From assembly GCF_900996225.1 (NCBI RefSeq), contig NZ_CAAJGL010000068.1:1178001-1242000 (forward strand): 64,000 nt of DNA. The letters are read 5' to 3'. The notes under the pieces were generated by a model, which was not told the DNA's origin, searched no databases, and saw nothing but the letters and a program-made list of their open reading frames with translations. Made by a program: the position numbers and the translations under genes. Every line of letters begins with the position of its first letter. The stretch's first letter is position 1. The DNA comes from Paraburkholderia sp. BCC1884. GTDB taxonomy: Bacteria > Pseudomonadota > Gammaproteobacteria > Burkholderiales > Burkholderiaceae. Below, piece after piece: positions 43,966 to 52,448 of this stretch.

Positions 43966-44937
43966 ATGAAGGTGACGAAGCAGCAGATGGAACAGCGCGT
44001 CGTCCGCTACGGTGAATTGATGCCGTGTCGGACTGCGTTCATCGACGCGCATACGCCGGGTTCGGATCAGAAGGAAAACTTCACGATCATCGGCAGAGGC
44101 GTGTCCGAAAGCCGCGATCAGCACGTGCACATCGACGACACGCCGGGCTTTAACATCGGCGCGGCCGGTCAGCCGCCGAGATGCCGGAATTCGCTGCATG
44201 CGCACCGCACGGCGGAAGTGTTCTTCGTGCTGAAGGGGCGCTGGCGGTTCTTCTGGGGACGTTGGGGGAATGCTGGTGAAGTGGTGCTGGAAGAGGGCGA
44301 CATCTTCAACATTCCCACCGGCATTTTCCGCGGCTTCGAGAACGTGGGCACCGACTACGGAATGATCATGTCGATCCTCGGCGGCGACGACGCCGGCGGC
44401 GGAGTCATCTGGGCGCCGCAGGTTATTCAGGAGGCCGCGAGTCATGGCCTCGTGCTCGGTGAGGACGGGCGTCTCTACGACATCAAAAAGGGCGAGTCTC
44501 TGCCGTCGGGCGTGCTGCCAATGCGGCTGCTGACAGACGACGAATTGCGTGTGTTTCCCGAGGCGCCGGTCGACGCGGTGGTGCGCGATTATGTGGCGCG
44601 ATACCACGACCTGCTAGCACTCGCGGGCCACGCACCCGCGAAGGTCATCGGCGCGGACGCGTTGCTGCGCGACAGGCCCGGTTTTGAGGTCGAACTGCTC
44701 GGGCGCGGTTCGATACCGCCCACGCCTTATCGCAACGAGCGGCACGAAATCGTGATGGTGATGCGCGGCCACTGGCGGTTGAGCTGGGACGACGGGTCGC
44801 TGGTGCTGGCGCCCGGCGATACCTGTGCGGTGCCGCCGGGCCTCATGCACGCGCTCGCGCCGAGCATGTCGGGCGAAGCCAGCCTGTATCGGGTGACGGC
44901 TTCGGGCGACGGGGCCGGCCCGACCTGGCGTGGCTGA
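43966..44937 (+). CDS. Bicupin-domain protein
   Basis: A 323-residue protein with two cupin domains. The first, around residues 70-140, includes HAHRTAEVFFVLKGRWRFFW and EEGDIFNIPTGIFRGFEN. The second, around 250-310, includes ERHEIVMVMRGHWRLSWDDG and LAPGDTCAVPPGLMHAL. Histidines in the first domain could bind a metal, while the second has fewer. Bicupins include dioxygenases, isomerases and decarboxylases. It lies between the importer genes and the TIM-barrel gene in the same direction, so it probably acts on the imported compound. Confidence 0.75.
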   Translation: MKVTKQQMEQRVVRYGELMPCRTAFIDAHTPGSDQKENFTIIGRGVSESRDQHVHIDDTPGFNIGAAGQPPRCRNSLHAHRTAEVFFVLKGRWRFFWGRWGNAGEVVLEEGDIFNIPTGIFRGFENVGTDYGMIMSILGGDDAGGGVIWAPQVIQEAASHGLVLGEDGRLYDIKKGESLPSGVLPMRLLTDDELRVFPEAPVDAVVRDYVARYHDLLALAGHAPAKVIGADALLRDRPGFEVELLGRGSIPPTPYRNERHEIVMVMRGHWRLSWDDGSLVLAPGDTCAVPPGLMHALAPSMSGEASLYRVTASGDGAGPTWRG

Positions 44938-45037
44938 ACAGGGGTCGCCGACAACCCGGCGCGTGCCGATCGATACGTATCGTTAGATATCGCTAGCCCT
45001 TCGCACGCGCCGCCCTGCATTTTTCTTTGGATCAAAG

Positions 45038-45712
45038 ATGGAATTCGCGCTGTTTTTTACCCGCAACGATCAGACTGTTGCTAACTGCCTCGAACTGTTC
45101 GAACAGTTCCAATCCACCGGTGTCCGGCATTTCGGCTTCAAGGATGTCGGCGTCGACAAGACCACGCTGCAGGCGCTTGCGGACGCGATCGACAAAGCGG
45201 AGGCCACGTCTTACATGGAGGTCGTGTCGGCTTCGCCGGAGGCCTGCATCCGTTCCGCGCAAATCGCGGCGGAGCTGGGCGTGCACCGCTTGCTGGGCGG
45301 CACCCAGGTCGAGGAAATCGGTGCGGTGCTCGCCGGCACGCGGACCGCGTATTACCCGGCGCCTGGCCGGCCCGTCGGACACCCGGTGCAACTGGACGGT
45401 TCGCTGCGGGCTATCGTCGACGACTGCAAGCGCTTCATGGATCTCGGCTGCGCGGGCGTGGATCTGCTTGCGTTTCGCGCATCGGACGCGGAGCCGCTGG
45501 AACTGGTCGCGGCTGCACGAGAAGTCGTGCGGCCTGGCGGACTGGTGGTGTCGGGGTCGATCGGCACGCCGGCGCGAGTACGAGCGATTCGCGAGGCCGG
45601 GGCCGATCTGTTTACCGTCGGCAACGCGGTGCTCGATTGCACCTACGTGGCGGGCAATTCGTCATCTGTCGAACAGGCGAAGGCGATGCTGCGCGATAGC
45701 GGCGGCCTGTAA
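45038..45712 (+). CDS. Small TIM-barrel-like protein of unknown function
   Basis: A 224-residue protein with repeating beta-alpha units (HFGFKDVGV; SYMEVVSASPEACIRSAQIA; VHRLLGGTQ; GVDLLAFRA). It ends with VVSGSIGTPARVRAIREAGA then DLFTVGNAVLD, a phosphate-binding Gly loop and helix like those of HisA/TrpF/ribulose-phosphate epimerase barrels. No catalytic motif identifies a reaction. A phosphorylated sugar-like substrate would fit the kinase further down the cluster (inference). Confidence 0.6.
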   Translation: MEFALFFTRNDQTVANCLELFEQFQSTGVRHFGFKDVGVDKTTLQALADAIDKAEATSYMEVVSASPEACIRSAQIAAELGVHRLLGGTQVEEIGAVLAGTRTAYYPAPGRPVGHPVQLDGSLRAIVDDCKRFMDLGCAGVDLLAFRASDAEPLELVAAAREVVRPGGLVVSGSIGTPARVRAIREAGADLFTVGNAVLDCTYVAGNSSSVEQAKAMLRDSGGL

Positions 45713-45753
45713 CCGACGCGCAAGGAGCGTGAAGCTGTGCTGTGCTCGTTGCA

Positions 45754-46533
45754 TCACGCGGTGCTGTGCTCGTTGCTGGCGACGATCACGGCGACACCCG
45801 CCGTGGCCAGCGCATCCGCGAGCGGCCGTTCAGGCGCCGCGTCCACCACCAGCCGGTGAATCTGCCGCAGTTCGCAGACGCGGAAAAGCGCGGTGCGATT
45901 CAGCTTGGTGGAGTCCGCAATCACCGTGACGCGCTGCGCCTGCGCGATCATGGCGCGGGCTATCTCTGCTTCGCGAAGCTCGTAATCCATCACGCCGCCG
46001 GTATCTATCGCACCGACGGTAATCACGGCGTCGCCGGCGTTGAACTGCGCGATCTGTTCGACCGCAAGCCGTCCGACATTCTCCGACGCTTCTTCCAGAT
46101 ATTCTCCGCCGATCAGAAATACGCGATGGTTCTCGCCGCCACGAGCGACGGTCTGCGTGATAGCGAGCGAGTTGGTGATGACCGTCATCGCGGGACGCAT
46201 CGCGAGTTCCTGCGCAAACGCGAGCGTGGTCGTGCCGGTGTCAATGAAAAGCGTATCGCCCCGGTCGAACAGCGCGGCCGTATAGCGGGCAATCGCTCGC
46301 TTTTCGTCGGATTGCTCTAGAAGCCGTTTGCGAAACGCGCCTTCCGTTTGCTGATCGAGCAGCGTTGCGCCGCCGTGGTACTTGCGCAACTGGCCGCGCA
46401 ACGACAATTCGGTTAGATCGCGCCGTATCGTTTCGCGCGACGTGCCCAGATGTTCCGACAGGAAGTCGACGGTGATCTTCTGATGTTCGCGGACCAGCGC
46501 AAGGATGGCGACGTGTCGTTCGTGTGGTTTCAT
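45754..46533 (-). CDS. DeoR/GlpR-family repressor
   Basis: A 259-residue DeoR-type regulator: N-terminal HTH (VDFLSEHLGTSRETIRRDLT, then LRKYHGGA) and C-terminal sugar-phosphate-sensing domain (FIDTGTTTLAFAQEL; VITNSLAITQTV; IGGEYLEEASENVGRLA). ATG 46533 is preferred because AGAGGAAC lies upstream; a longer frame starts at 46572. It is divergent from the GlpA-like gene, with a TTATGGCCATAA palindrome between. It likely represses the flavoprotein-kinase operon until a phosphorylated intermediate accumulates. Confidence 0.88.
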   Translation of the reverse strand: MKPHERHVAILALVREHQKITVDFLSEHLGTSRETIRRDLTELSLRGQLRKYHGGATLLDQQTEGAFRKRLLEQSDEKRAIARYTAALFDRGDTLFIDTGTTTLAFAQELAMRPAMTVITNSLAITQTVARGGENHRVFLIGGEYLEEASENVGRLAVEQIAQFNAGDAVITVGAIDTGGVMDYELREAEIARAMIAQAQRVTVIADSTKLNRTALFRVCELRQIHRLVVDAAPERPLADALATAGVAVIVASNEHSTA

Positions 46534-46656
46534 GAATGTTCCTCTGGCGTTGGCATTTGCGCCTGCACGCACGGATGGACTCGAATCGTGCGGGAGGAAG
46601 CCCGATTCGTCAAGCTCATGTGGATGCGGGCAGGTTTGTAAATAAGATTTGCCAAT

Positions 46657-46668
46657 TTATGGCCATAA
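46657..46668. promoter_or_regulatory. TTATGGCCATAA palindrome, candidate DeoR operator
   Basis: A perfect 12-bp palindrome in AT-rich DNA between the divergent DeoR and GlpA-like genes. Confidence 0.4.
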
Positions 46669-46722
46669 TTTGACTGAATGGGCAATTTAATGTAGTTTTC
46701 GGTCATTGAAGATGATCGAACG

Positions 46723-47859
46723 GTGATTCGGGTGAGTGTGTCGGACGACGATGTTTATGACGTAGCAGTGATCGGCGCAGGCGTGGTCGGCTGCGCGGTT
46801 GTGCGCCGCTTCGTGCTGGAGGGGGCACGCGTGCTTCTGCTCGAGCGTGGGGCCGATCTGCTTTCGGGCGCAAGCAAGGCGAACAGCGCAATTCTGCACA
46901 CGGGTTTCGATGCACCGGAAAACAGCCTCGAAGTCGCCTGCATGCAGGCGGGCTACGAGGAGTATCTGGACATCGCGGGCCGGCTCAATTTGCCGCTGCT
47001 CGAAACGGGCGCCATGGTGGCGGCGTGGAACGAACAGGAACTGGCCCGGCTAGACTCCATCGAGGCACAGGCCCGAACCAATGGTGTCGCCGACGTGCGT
47101 CGTATGACCCGCGACGAAATGCTGGCGCGCGAGCCTCATCTGGCGACGAACGTGATGGGCGGTGTGCTGGTGCCGCGCGAACATGTGATCGATCCATGGA
47201 GCGCGCCGCTCGCCTATCTGACGCAGGCTGTCGAAAACGGCGCTAACGCGCTATTCGGCGCGGAGCTGAAGGCAGGGCGACGCGACACGCGCCACTGGAC
47301 GCTCGAGACGACGCGCGGCCGGTTCAAGGCCGCTTTCGTCGTGAACTGTGCGGGTCTGCGCGGCGATCTCGTCGAACAGGCGTTGCTCGGGAGCAGCAGC
47401 TTTACGATTCATCCGCGCAAGGGGCAGTTTGTGGTATTTGACAAGGCGGCGTCCGGGCTGATCCGAACAATTCTGCTGCCGGTGCCGACCGAACGCACAA
47501 AAGGCGTGGTGATCACGCGGACGGTGTTCGGTAACGTGCTGGTCGGCCCGACCGCCGAAGAACAGGACGACCGTGTGCATGCGAGCGTCGAGCGCCCGGC
47601 TCTCGAAGCATTGGTTGCTGCCGCCGTCGCTCGGGTACCGGCATTGGCGGGCATGCCGGTGACCGCGGTCTACGCGGGCCTGCGGCCGGCCACCGAAAAA
47701 AAGGAGTACCGCGTGCAGATCGACAAGGAACGCGGCTACCTGGTGCTCGGTGGGATTCGCTCGACGGGTCTTACAGCCGCACTCGGTCTCGCGCGGCACG
47801 CATTCGCGCTTTACCGCGACGCTCACGCGAACCTCGCGCCGCTCACTGCGCCTGCCTAA
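46723..47859 (+). CDS. GlpA-like FAD-dependent dehydrogenase, 3' end shifted out of frame
   Basis: A DAO-family FAD oxidoreductase of the glycerol-3-phosphate dehydrogenase type. DVAVIGAGVVGCAVVRRFVL is the FAD dinucleotide site, and NSAILHTGFDAPENSLEV, VNCAGLRGDLV, HPRKGQFVVFDK and YAGLRPATEKKEY are typical of this GlpA-like branch. Family members continue into a C-terminal BFD-like [2Fe-2S] domain. Here the frame stops at 47859, and that domain follows immediately in the next frame (to 48115), indicating a single-base indel around 47830-47858. GTG 46723 is the longest start; later GTGs are possible. It heads the operon divergent from DeoR. Confidence 0.83.
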   Translation: MIRVSVSDDDVYDVAVIGAGVVGCAVVRRFVLEGARVLLLERGADLLSGASKANSAILHTGFDAPENSLEVACMQAGYEEYLDIAGRLNLPLLETGAMVAAWNEQELARLDSIEAQARTNGVADVRRMTRDEMLAREPHLATNVMGGVLVPREHVIDPWSAPLAYLTQAVENGANALFGAELKAGRRDTRHWTLETTRGRFKAAFVVNCAGLRGDLVEQALLGSSSFTIHPRKGQFVVFDKAASGLIRTILLPVPTERTKGVVITRTVFGNVLVGPTAEEQDDRVHASVERPALEALVAAAVARVPALAGMPVTAVYAGLRPATEKKEYRVQIDKERGYLVLGGIRSTGLTAALGLARHAFALYRDAHANLAPLTAPA

Positions 47860-48115
47860 TCTCGCCGAACATTTGCCGCGCGATTGGGAGCGTCCGGGCG
47901 ACAACGAAATCGTCTGTCATTGCGAACTCGTGACTCGCCGCGAAATCGAGGCGGCGCTGTCGGGCGTGGTGCCCGCCGGCGATCTGGGCGGCCTGAAGCG
48001 CCGCACCCGGGCATGCATGGGGCGCTGCCAGGGCTTCTATTGCAGCGCGCGAGTCGCTGAACTCACTGCGACCCGACTTGCTACTCCGCTGACGGTGGGA
48101 GCGGTCAATGAGTAA
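47846..48115 (+). pseudogene. BFD-like [2Fe-2S] domain, frameshifted C-terminus of the GlpA-like protein
   Basis: From about 47846 the second frame encodes LRLPNLAEHLPRDWERPGDN then EIVCHCELVTRREIEAAL and KRRTRACMGRCQGFYCSARV. The cysteines in CHC and CMGRCQGFYC are those of the BFD-like iron-sulfur domain that normally ends GlpA-like proteins. It has no own ribosome site. Its stop overlaps the start of the next gene by 8 bases, the spacing expected of an intact operon. A sequencing error or a recent mutation would both explain it. Confidence 0.8.
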
Positions 48116-49373
48116 CAACATGGATATGGATGTACTGGTGATCGGCGGTGGTCCCGCGGGCATTGGGGCGGCGGTCGCGTTGCGCAGCCAGGGCGTACAA
48201 CGGGTGACGATCGTCGAACGGGAAGCCGTGCTGGGCGGCGTGCCGCGGCACTGTGGACATCCGCCGTTCGGGATGCGGGAGTTCGGCCGCATCTACAGTG
48301 GGCCGGTCTATGCCGCGCGTCTCGCGACGCTGGCGAAAGAACAGGGCGTGACGGTTCGCGTGGGCACGACCGTCACGCGGCTGGAGCCGGGCGGGCGCGT
48401 GCAACTTGCCGACGCCGGCGGCCGCACGTCGCTCAGCGCGGAGCGAGTGATTCTCGCCACCGGCGTGCGAGAATCGCCGCGCTCGGCACGGCTCGTGTCT
48501 GGCGACCGGCCTGTCGGCGTGATCAACACGGGAGCGCTTCAGTCGTTCGTCTATCTACGCAAATCGATGCCGTTTCGCCGTCCGCTGATTGTCGGGACAG
48601 AACTGGTTGCGATTTCGGCTGTGTTGACCTGTTTCAAGGCGGGAATCAGGCCGGTCGGTATCGTCGAAGCCGGCACGCGGCCCACTACGCGGCGAGCGTT
48701 CACACTGTTGCCGCGCCTCTTCGGCGTTCCGCTGTGGTATGAAACGGAACTGGACCATATCGAAGGAAACGGTCGCGTAGAAGGGGTGCGTTTGCGTGGG
48801 CCGGACGGCGCGGTTCGTCGTATCGATTGCGACGGTGTGCTGTTCACGGGGAAGTTCACGCCTGAAGCAGCGCTGGTGCGCGGCAGCCATCTGCTGCTCG
48901 ATCCGGGCACGGGCGGACCCGTCGTCGATCAGTATGGGCGCTGCTCCGACCCGTCGTACTTCGCAGCCGGCAATCTGTTGCGGCCGCTTGAGACCGCCGG
49001 CTGGTCGTTTCGCGAAGGTCAGCGAATCGGCCGGAGCGTGGCCGCCGATCTGCATGGACACATGGCCGAGGCACTTGCCAGCGTGAGCGTGGAGCGCGCG
49101 GAAGGCATCAGGCTGGTGATGCCGCAGCGCCTCGTCGTCCCGCTTACGCAGCTTCCGCGGGATGTGCCGCACGTGCCGCAAGGTCTCGAGCATCTGCAAG
49201 TGCGTGTCGCAAAGCAGATCAAAGGCACATTGGAACTAACGGCGGGCGGGCATGTATTGTGGGAGAAACAGGTCTTGGCGCTGCCCGAGCGCAGACTGCT
49301 CATTCCGCTGCGGCATTTGGAAATTCCGGCAACCAGTGGCACGCTGCGCGTCGCGATAAGGCCGGGAGCCTGA
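48108..49373 (+). CDS. GlpB-like NAD(P)/FAD-dependent oxidoreductase
   Basis: A 421-residue pyridine-nucleotide-disulfide-type flavoprotein. VLVIGGGPAGIGAAVALRSQ is the FAD site, GGVPRHCGHPPFGMREFGR a conserved block, ILATGVRESPRSARL the second dinucleotide region, and YFAAGNLLRPLETAGW the C-terminal FAD contact. Such proteins are usually encoded next to a GlpA/BFD-type subunit and together form a multi-subunit dehydrogenase passing electrons to quinone. It overlaps the preceding frame by 8 bases and is followed by the kinase gene. Confidence 0.83.
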   Translation: MSNNMDMDVLVIGGGPAGIGAAVALRSQGVQRVTIVEREAVLGGVPRHCGHPPFGMREFGRIYSGPVYAARLATLAKEQGVTVRVGTTVTRLEPGGRVQLADAGGRTSLSAERVILATGVRESPRSARLVSGDRPVGVINTGALQSFVYLRKSMPFRRPLIVGTELVAISAVLTCFKAGIRPVGIVEAGTRPTTRRAFTLLPRLFGVPLWYETELDHIEGNGRVEGVRLRGPDGAVRRIDCDGVLFTGKFTPEAALVRGSHLLLDPGTGGPVVDQYGRCSDPSYFAAGNLLRPLETAGWSFREGQRIGRSVAADLHGHMAEALASVSVERAEGIRLVMPQRLVVPLTQLPRDVPHVPQGLEHLQVRVAKQIKGTLELTAGGHVLWEKQVLALPERRLLIPLRHLEIPATSGTLRVAIRPGA

Positions 49374-49442
49374 CGACCGTATACATCGTGTGGCGACAAA
49401 GGCCGCAAAGCTGGCACAGAGAATGAGGAACTGAGGGATACC

Positions 49443-50867
49443 ATGCGGATTGCAGCAATCGATCAGGGCACGACCAGCACGAGGGTGCTGGTCGCGGACG
49501 AAGACGGCGAGGTGGCGATCGCGCATGCGGTCCGTCACCAGCAGCGCCATGTGAAGGCGGGCTGGGTCGAGCACTCCGCGCTCGAACTGCTGGCGAACGT
49601 TCGCGCATGCATCGATGCTGCTGGCACCGTTGACGCCATCGGCCTCGACAATCAGGGCGAAAGCTGTCTCGCGTGGGACGCGCACACGGGCGAGCCGTTA
49701 TCCGATGTGATCGTGTGGCAGGATCGGCGCACGGAAGCATGGATCGACGAACTGCGGGCACTCGATGCGCAGACGCTCACGCTTGAACGCGCCGGCTTAC
49801 CGCTCGACGCTTACTTTTCGGCGTCCAAGTTCGGCTGGCTTTTGCGCCACAACGAACGCGTGCGGGCAAGTCTCGCCTCCGGAAGCTTGCGGCTCGGCAC
49901 AACTGACGCCTGGTTTCTCGATCGCCTGACCGGACAGTGCGCCACCGATATCACCACCGCATCGCGCACGTCGCTGATGAATCTCGCGACCAGCGAATGG
50001 GATGAGGAGCTGTGCCGTTTGTTCGGTGTGCCGGTCGAATGCCTTCCGCCGATTCGCGCGACAGTCGGCGAGTTCGGCCACATCGGCGCGACGCCAGTAA
50101 CGGCCGCCGTCGTCGATCAGCAGGCAGCGCTGTATGGACATGGCTGCCGTCGCACGGGCGACGCGAAGATCACGTTCGGCACCGGCGCTTTCGCGCTTGC
50201 GCTGACCGGTTCGCAGATCGTCCGCGTGCCGGACGACGGCCTGTTGCCCACCGTGGCCTGGCAGATCGACGACGAGGTGACTTATGCGGTCGACGGCGGC
50301 GTCTATGATGCAAGTTCCACGATCGAATGGGCATCCCGGCTGGGGCTGTTCGGCGATCTGTCCGAGATCGAACGTTTCGATGCGCCGCCCGCGATTTCGC
50401 GCGAGCTGGCCTTCGTGCCGGCGTTTTCAGGACTCGCATGTCCCCATTGGGACCGCAGCGCGGGCGCGCTGTGGCTCGGCATGACGGGCGCCACGACCCG
50501 AGCCGAATTGTGCCAGTCGATGCTGGAGGGCATCGCGATGAGCGCCGCGGACGTGATCGATGCGATGCGTGAGCACGTCGGCGTGACGGATCGCCTGTCG
50601 ATAGACGGTGGTCTCGCGCGCAACGGGTACTTCGTGCAATTTCTCGCCGACGTGCTGGAACGGACGATCGTCACGCGCTCGTTCCACGAGTTGACGGCCT
50701 ACGGCTGCGCAGCGCTCGCCGCACGAGGCCTGTGCGGCCGCGACGGCACGTTGCCTGATCACGACAGCGACACGCTGCTGTTCGAACCGCGCCGGCCGGC
50801 GGCTATGGTTCGCGAATGGCGGACACGTTTTACCGACGCAGTGAACCGTGCCAAGCGCTGGCGCTAG
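49443..50867 (+). CDS. FGGY-family carbohydrate kinase (glycerol-kinase-like)
   Basis: A 474-residue FGGY kinase. The ATP-binding loop is AIDQGTTSTRVLVADEDG. Further features are GLDNQGESCLAWD, VIVWQDRRTEAW (glycerol-kinase-like), KITFGTGAFAL and DGGLARNGYFVQFLADVLER. It is shorter and more divergent than GlpK, so it may phosphorylate another polyol. It is the last gene of the GlpA-GlpB-kinase unit, suggesting phosphorylation followed by flavoprotein oxidation. Convergent with the alpha/beta hydrolase gene, 14 bases apart. Confidence 0.87.
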   Translation: MRIAAIDQGTTSTRVLVADEDGEVAIAHAVRHQQRHVKAGWVEHSALELLANVRACIDAAGTVDAIGLDNQGESCLAWDAHTGEPLSDVIVWQDRRTEAWIDELRALDAQTLTLERAGLPLDAYFSASKFGWLLRHNERVRASLASGSLRLGTTDAWFLDRLTGQCATDITTASRTSLMNLATSEWDEELCRLFGVPVECLPPIRATVGEFGHIGATPVTAAVVDQQAALYGHGCRRTGDAKITFGTGAFALALTGSQIVRVPDDGLLPTVAWQIDDEVTYAVDGGVYDASSTIEWASRLGLFGDLSEIERFDAPPAISRELAFVPAFSGLACPHWDRSAGALWLGMTGATTRAELCQSMLEGIAMSAADVIDAMREHVGVTDRLSIDGGLARNGYFVQFLADVLERTIVTRSFHELTAYGCAALAARGLCGRDGTLPDHDSDTLLFEPRRPAAMVREWRTRFTDAVNRAKRWR

Positions 50868-50881
50868 GCACTGCGCTTTCC

Positions 50882-51634
50882 TTAGAGTCGAGCTAGCCAA
50901 TTTCGGACCGCGTGACCCAGTTGTGCAGGCGCTTCGAGTGGCACGAAATGCCCAGTACGTGCGCAGACGTGCCATTGTGAGTTCGGCAAACCGTCTGCGA
51001 GTTCACGCTGCCGATCCTCGGGATTCAGTGCGTCTTCGTCGCCGCTGACGATTAGTGTCGGCACGCTGAATTTGGGAAGTCGCGGACGGCTGTCCGCACG
51101 CGTAATTGCTATTTCCACCTGATCTGCGAATCCTTCCAGGCCGACCCGCGCTGCCATTTCGCCGATCGTTGCGGCTAGCGCGGCATCGTCACGGCGATAC
51201 GACGCGACGTACTGAGGCCATAACGTCGTTGCGACAAAGTGTGCGAGTCCGGCTTCGCGTGCGGCGTCGACGGTCGCGCGGCGAAGAGGAGCATTGTCGG
51301 GTGCATCTGCCCGCGCATTGCTGGCCACCAGTGCAAGACCTGCGACGCGCTCAGGTGCTTGCGCGGCCAGTTCCAGTGCGACGAAACCGCCCAGCGAAAA
51401 ACCAAGCACCGCGACCCTTGGGGGTAACTGACGCAACAGTGCGCGAGCCGCGGCGGCTGCGTTTCTATGACCCGCGTACGACTTGGGCAACGCGGTCGCG
51501 CTCAGCGCCGGATCGGCGTCGAGCATGGGCGTCCATAGCGCTCGATCGCATAACGTGCCGCCGAGCAGAACGAGTGGCGTCAGCGTCGCACAATCCTGAG
51601 CGGCGTTGACGGTCGAAGAGGGTGAGTTGGCCAT
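50882..51634 (-). CDS. Alpha/beta hydrolase (enol-lactonase-like)
   Basis: A 250-residue alpha/beta hydrolase. The oxyanion region (VLLGGTLCDRALW), nucleophile elbow GFSLGGFVAL (Ser), Asp in VSGDEDALNP and His in TGHFVPLEAP form a full triad. It resembles 3-oxoadipate enol-lactonase and esterase types. It is last in the minus-strand unit with the HpsN-like dehydrogenase, SDR, LacI and aldolase genes, starting 38 bases after the aldolase stop. A lactone-opening step would fit a sugar-acid pathway (inference). Confidence 0.82.
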   Translation of the reverse strand: MANSPSSTVNAAQDCATLTPLVLLGGTLCDRALWTPMLDADPALSATALPKSYAGHRNAAAAARALLRQLPPRVAVLGFSLGGFVALELAAQAPERVAGLALVASNARADAPDNAPLRRATVDAAREAGLAHFVATTLWPQYVASYRRDDAALAATIGEMAARVGLEGFADQVEIAITRADSRPRLPKFSVPTLIVSGDEDALNPEDRQRELADGLPNSQWHVCARTGHFVPLEAPAQLGHAVRNWLARL

Positions 51635-51672
51635 CAGAGATTCACAGACGGGTCACGGCCTTGCCGCGACGT

Positions 51673-52437
51673 TCAATAACGGATGCTCTGCGACTGCCCG
51701 CGCGCCGCTTCGGCGAATGCGCGGGTGATCAGACTAGTGGTCACATTCGCAAAGTAGCGCGCGCCCAGTGCCGCATATCGATCTTCGTCGTCGGCGCTCA
51801 GCGCGACGATGCCGGCGCATTTTCCTGCCGCGGTGATGGCGGACAACGCTTCGACAATTGCAGCATGCACTTCGGGCGCGTTCCACTTGCTGCCGTGGCC
51901 CATCGCGTGCGCGAGATCGTTCGGGCCGACGAAGACCGCGTCGACGCCGTCCACCTCGGCAATCTCGCGAGCGTTTGCGATAGCCGTGGGTGTTTCGATC
52001 ATCGCGATCAGCGCGATGCCTTCGTCGCTCCGTTGCGTATGGCCGCTGGTGAACGCGCCATAGCCCGCCGCGCGCGGACTGAACGCGCAGCCGCGACGGC
52101 CGATCGGTGGATAGCGGACGGAGTCGACGAGGCGGCAAGCCTGCGCGGCGGTTTCGACCATCGGAACCTGCACCGCGCTCGCCCCCATGTCGAGAAAACG
52201 CGGTAGGTCGTGCTCGAAACAGCGGATCACTGGCACTATGCCACTTGCACGTGCCGCTCGAAGCATGTGTTCGGTCACGCCGAAGTCGGAGCTACCATGT
52301 TCGTTGTCGATGATGACGAAGTCGAATCCGGCATACGCGCACATTTCGACGATCGCTGGGCTTGAAAGCGAGTTGAATACGCCGCGCAGGCGGCGTCCGC
52401 TGCGCAACATGTCGGGCAGGCGGGTGTCGATGGGCAT
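51673..52437 (-). CDS. HpcH/HpaI-family aldolase
   Basis: A class II (metal) HpcH/HpaI aldolase of about 254 residues. VFNSLSSPAIVEMCAYAGFD, FVIIDNEHG, AVQVPMVETAAQACRLVDSV, RGCAFSPRAAGYG, IETPTAIANAREIAEVDGVD and VFVGPNDLAHAMG are family hallmarks. ATG 52437 is preferred; the longer frame upstream runs into the LacI gene. Such enzymes cleave 4-hydroxy-2-oxo acids (for example 2-keto-3-deoxy sugar acids) into pyruvate and an aldehyde. It follows the LacI gene by 11 bases on the minus strand. Confidence 0.9.
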   Translation of the reverse strand: MPIDTRLPDMLRSGRRLRGVFNSLSSPAIVEMCAYAGFDFVIIDNEHGSSDFGVTEHMLRAARASGIVPVIRCFEHDLPRFLDMGASAVQVPMVETAAQACRLVDSVRYPPIGRRGCAFSPRAAGYGAFTSGHTQRSDEGIALIAMIETPTAIANAREIAEVDGVDAVFVGPNDLAHAMGHGSKWNAPEVHAAIVEALSAITAAGKCAGIVALSADDEDRYAALGARYFANVTTSLITRAFAEAARGQSQSIRY

Positions 52438-52448
52438 CTGAGCAGCAG

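Noticed and set aside
47820..47870. Programmed ribosomal frameshift joining the GlpA-like and BFD parts
   Set aside because: I see no slippery heptamer or clear downstream hairpin, and homologues are read in one frame. A mutation or sequencing error is simpler.
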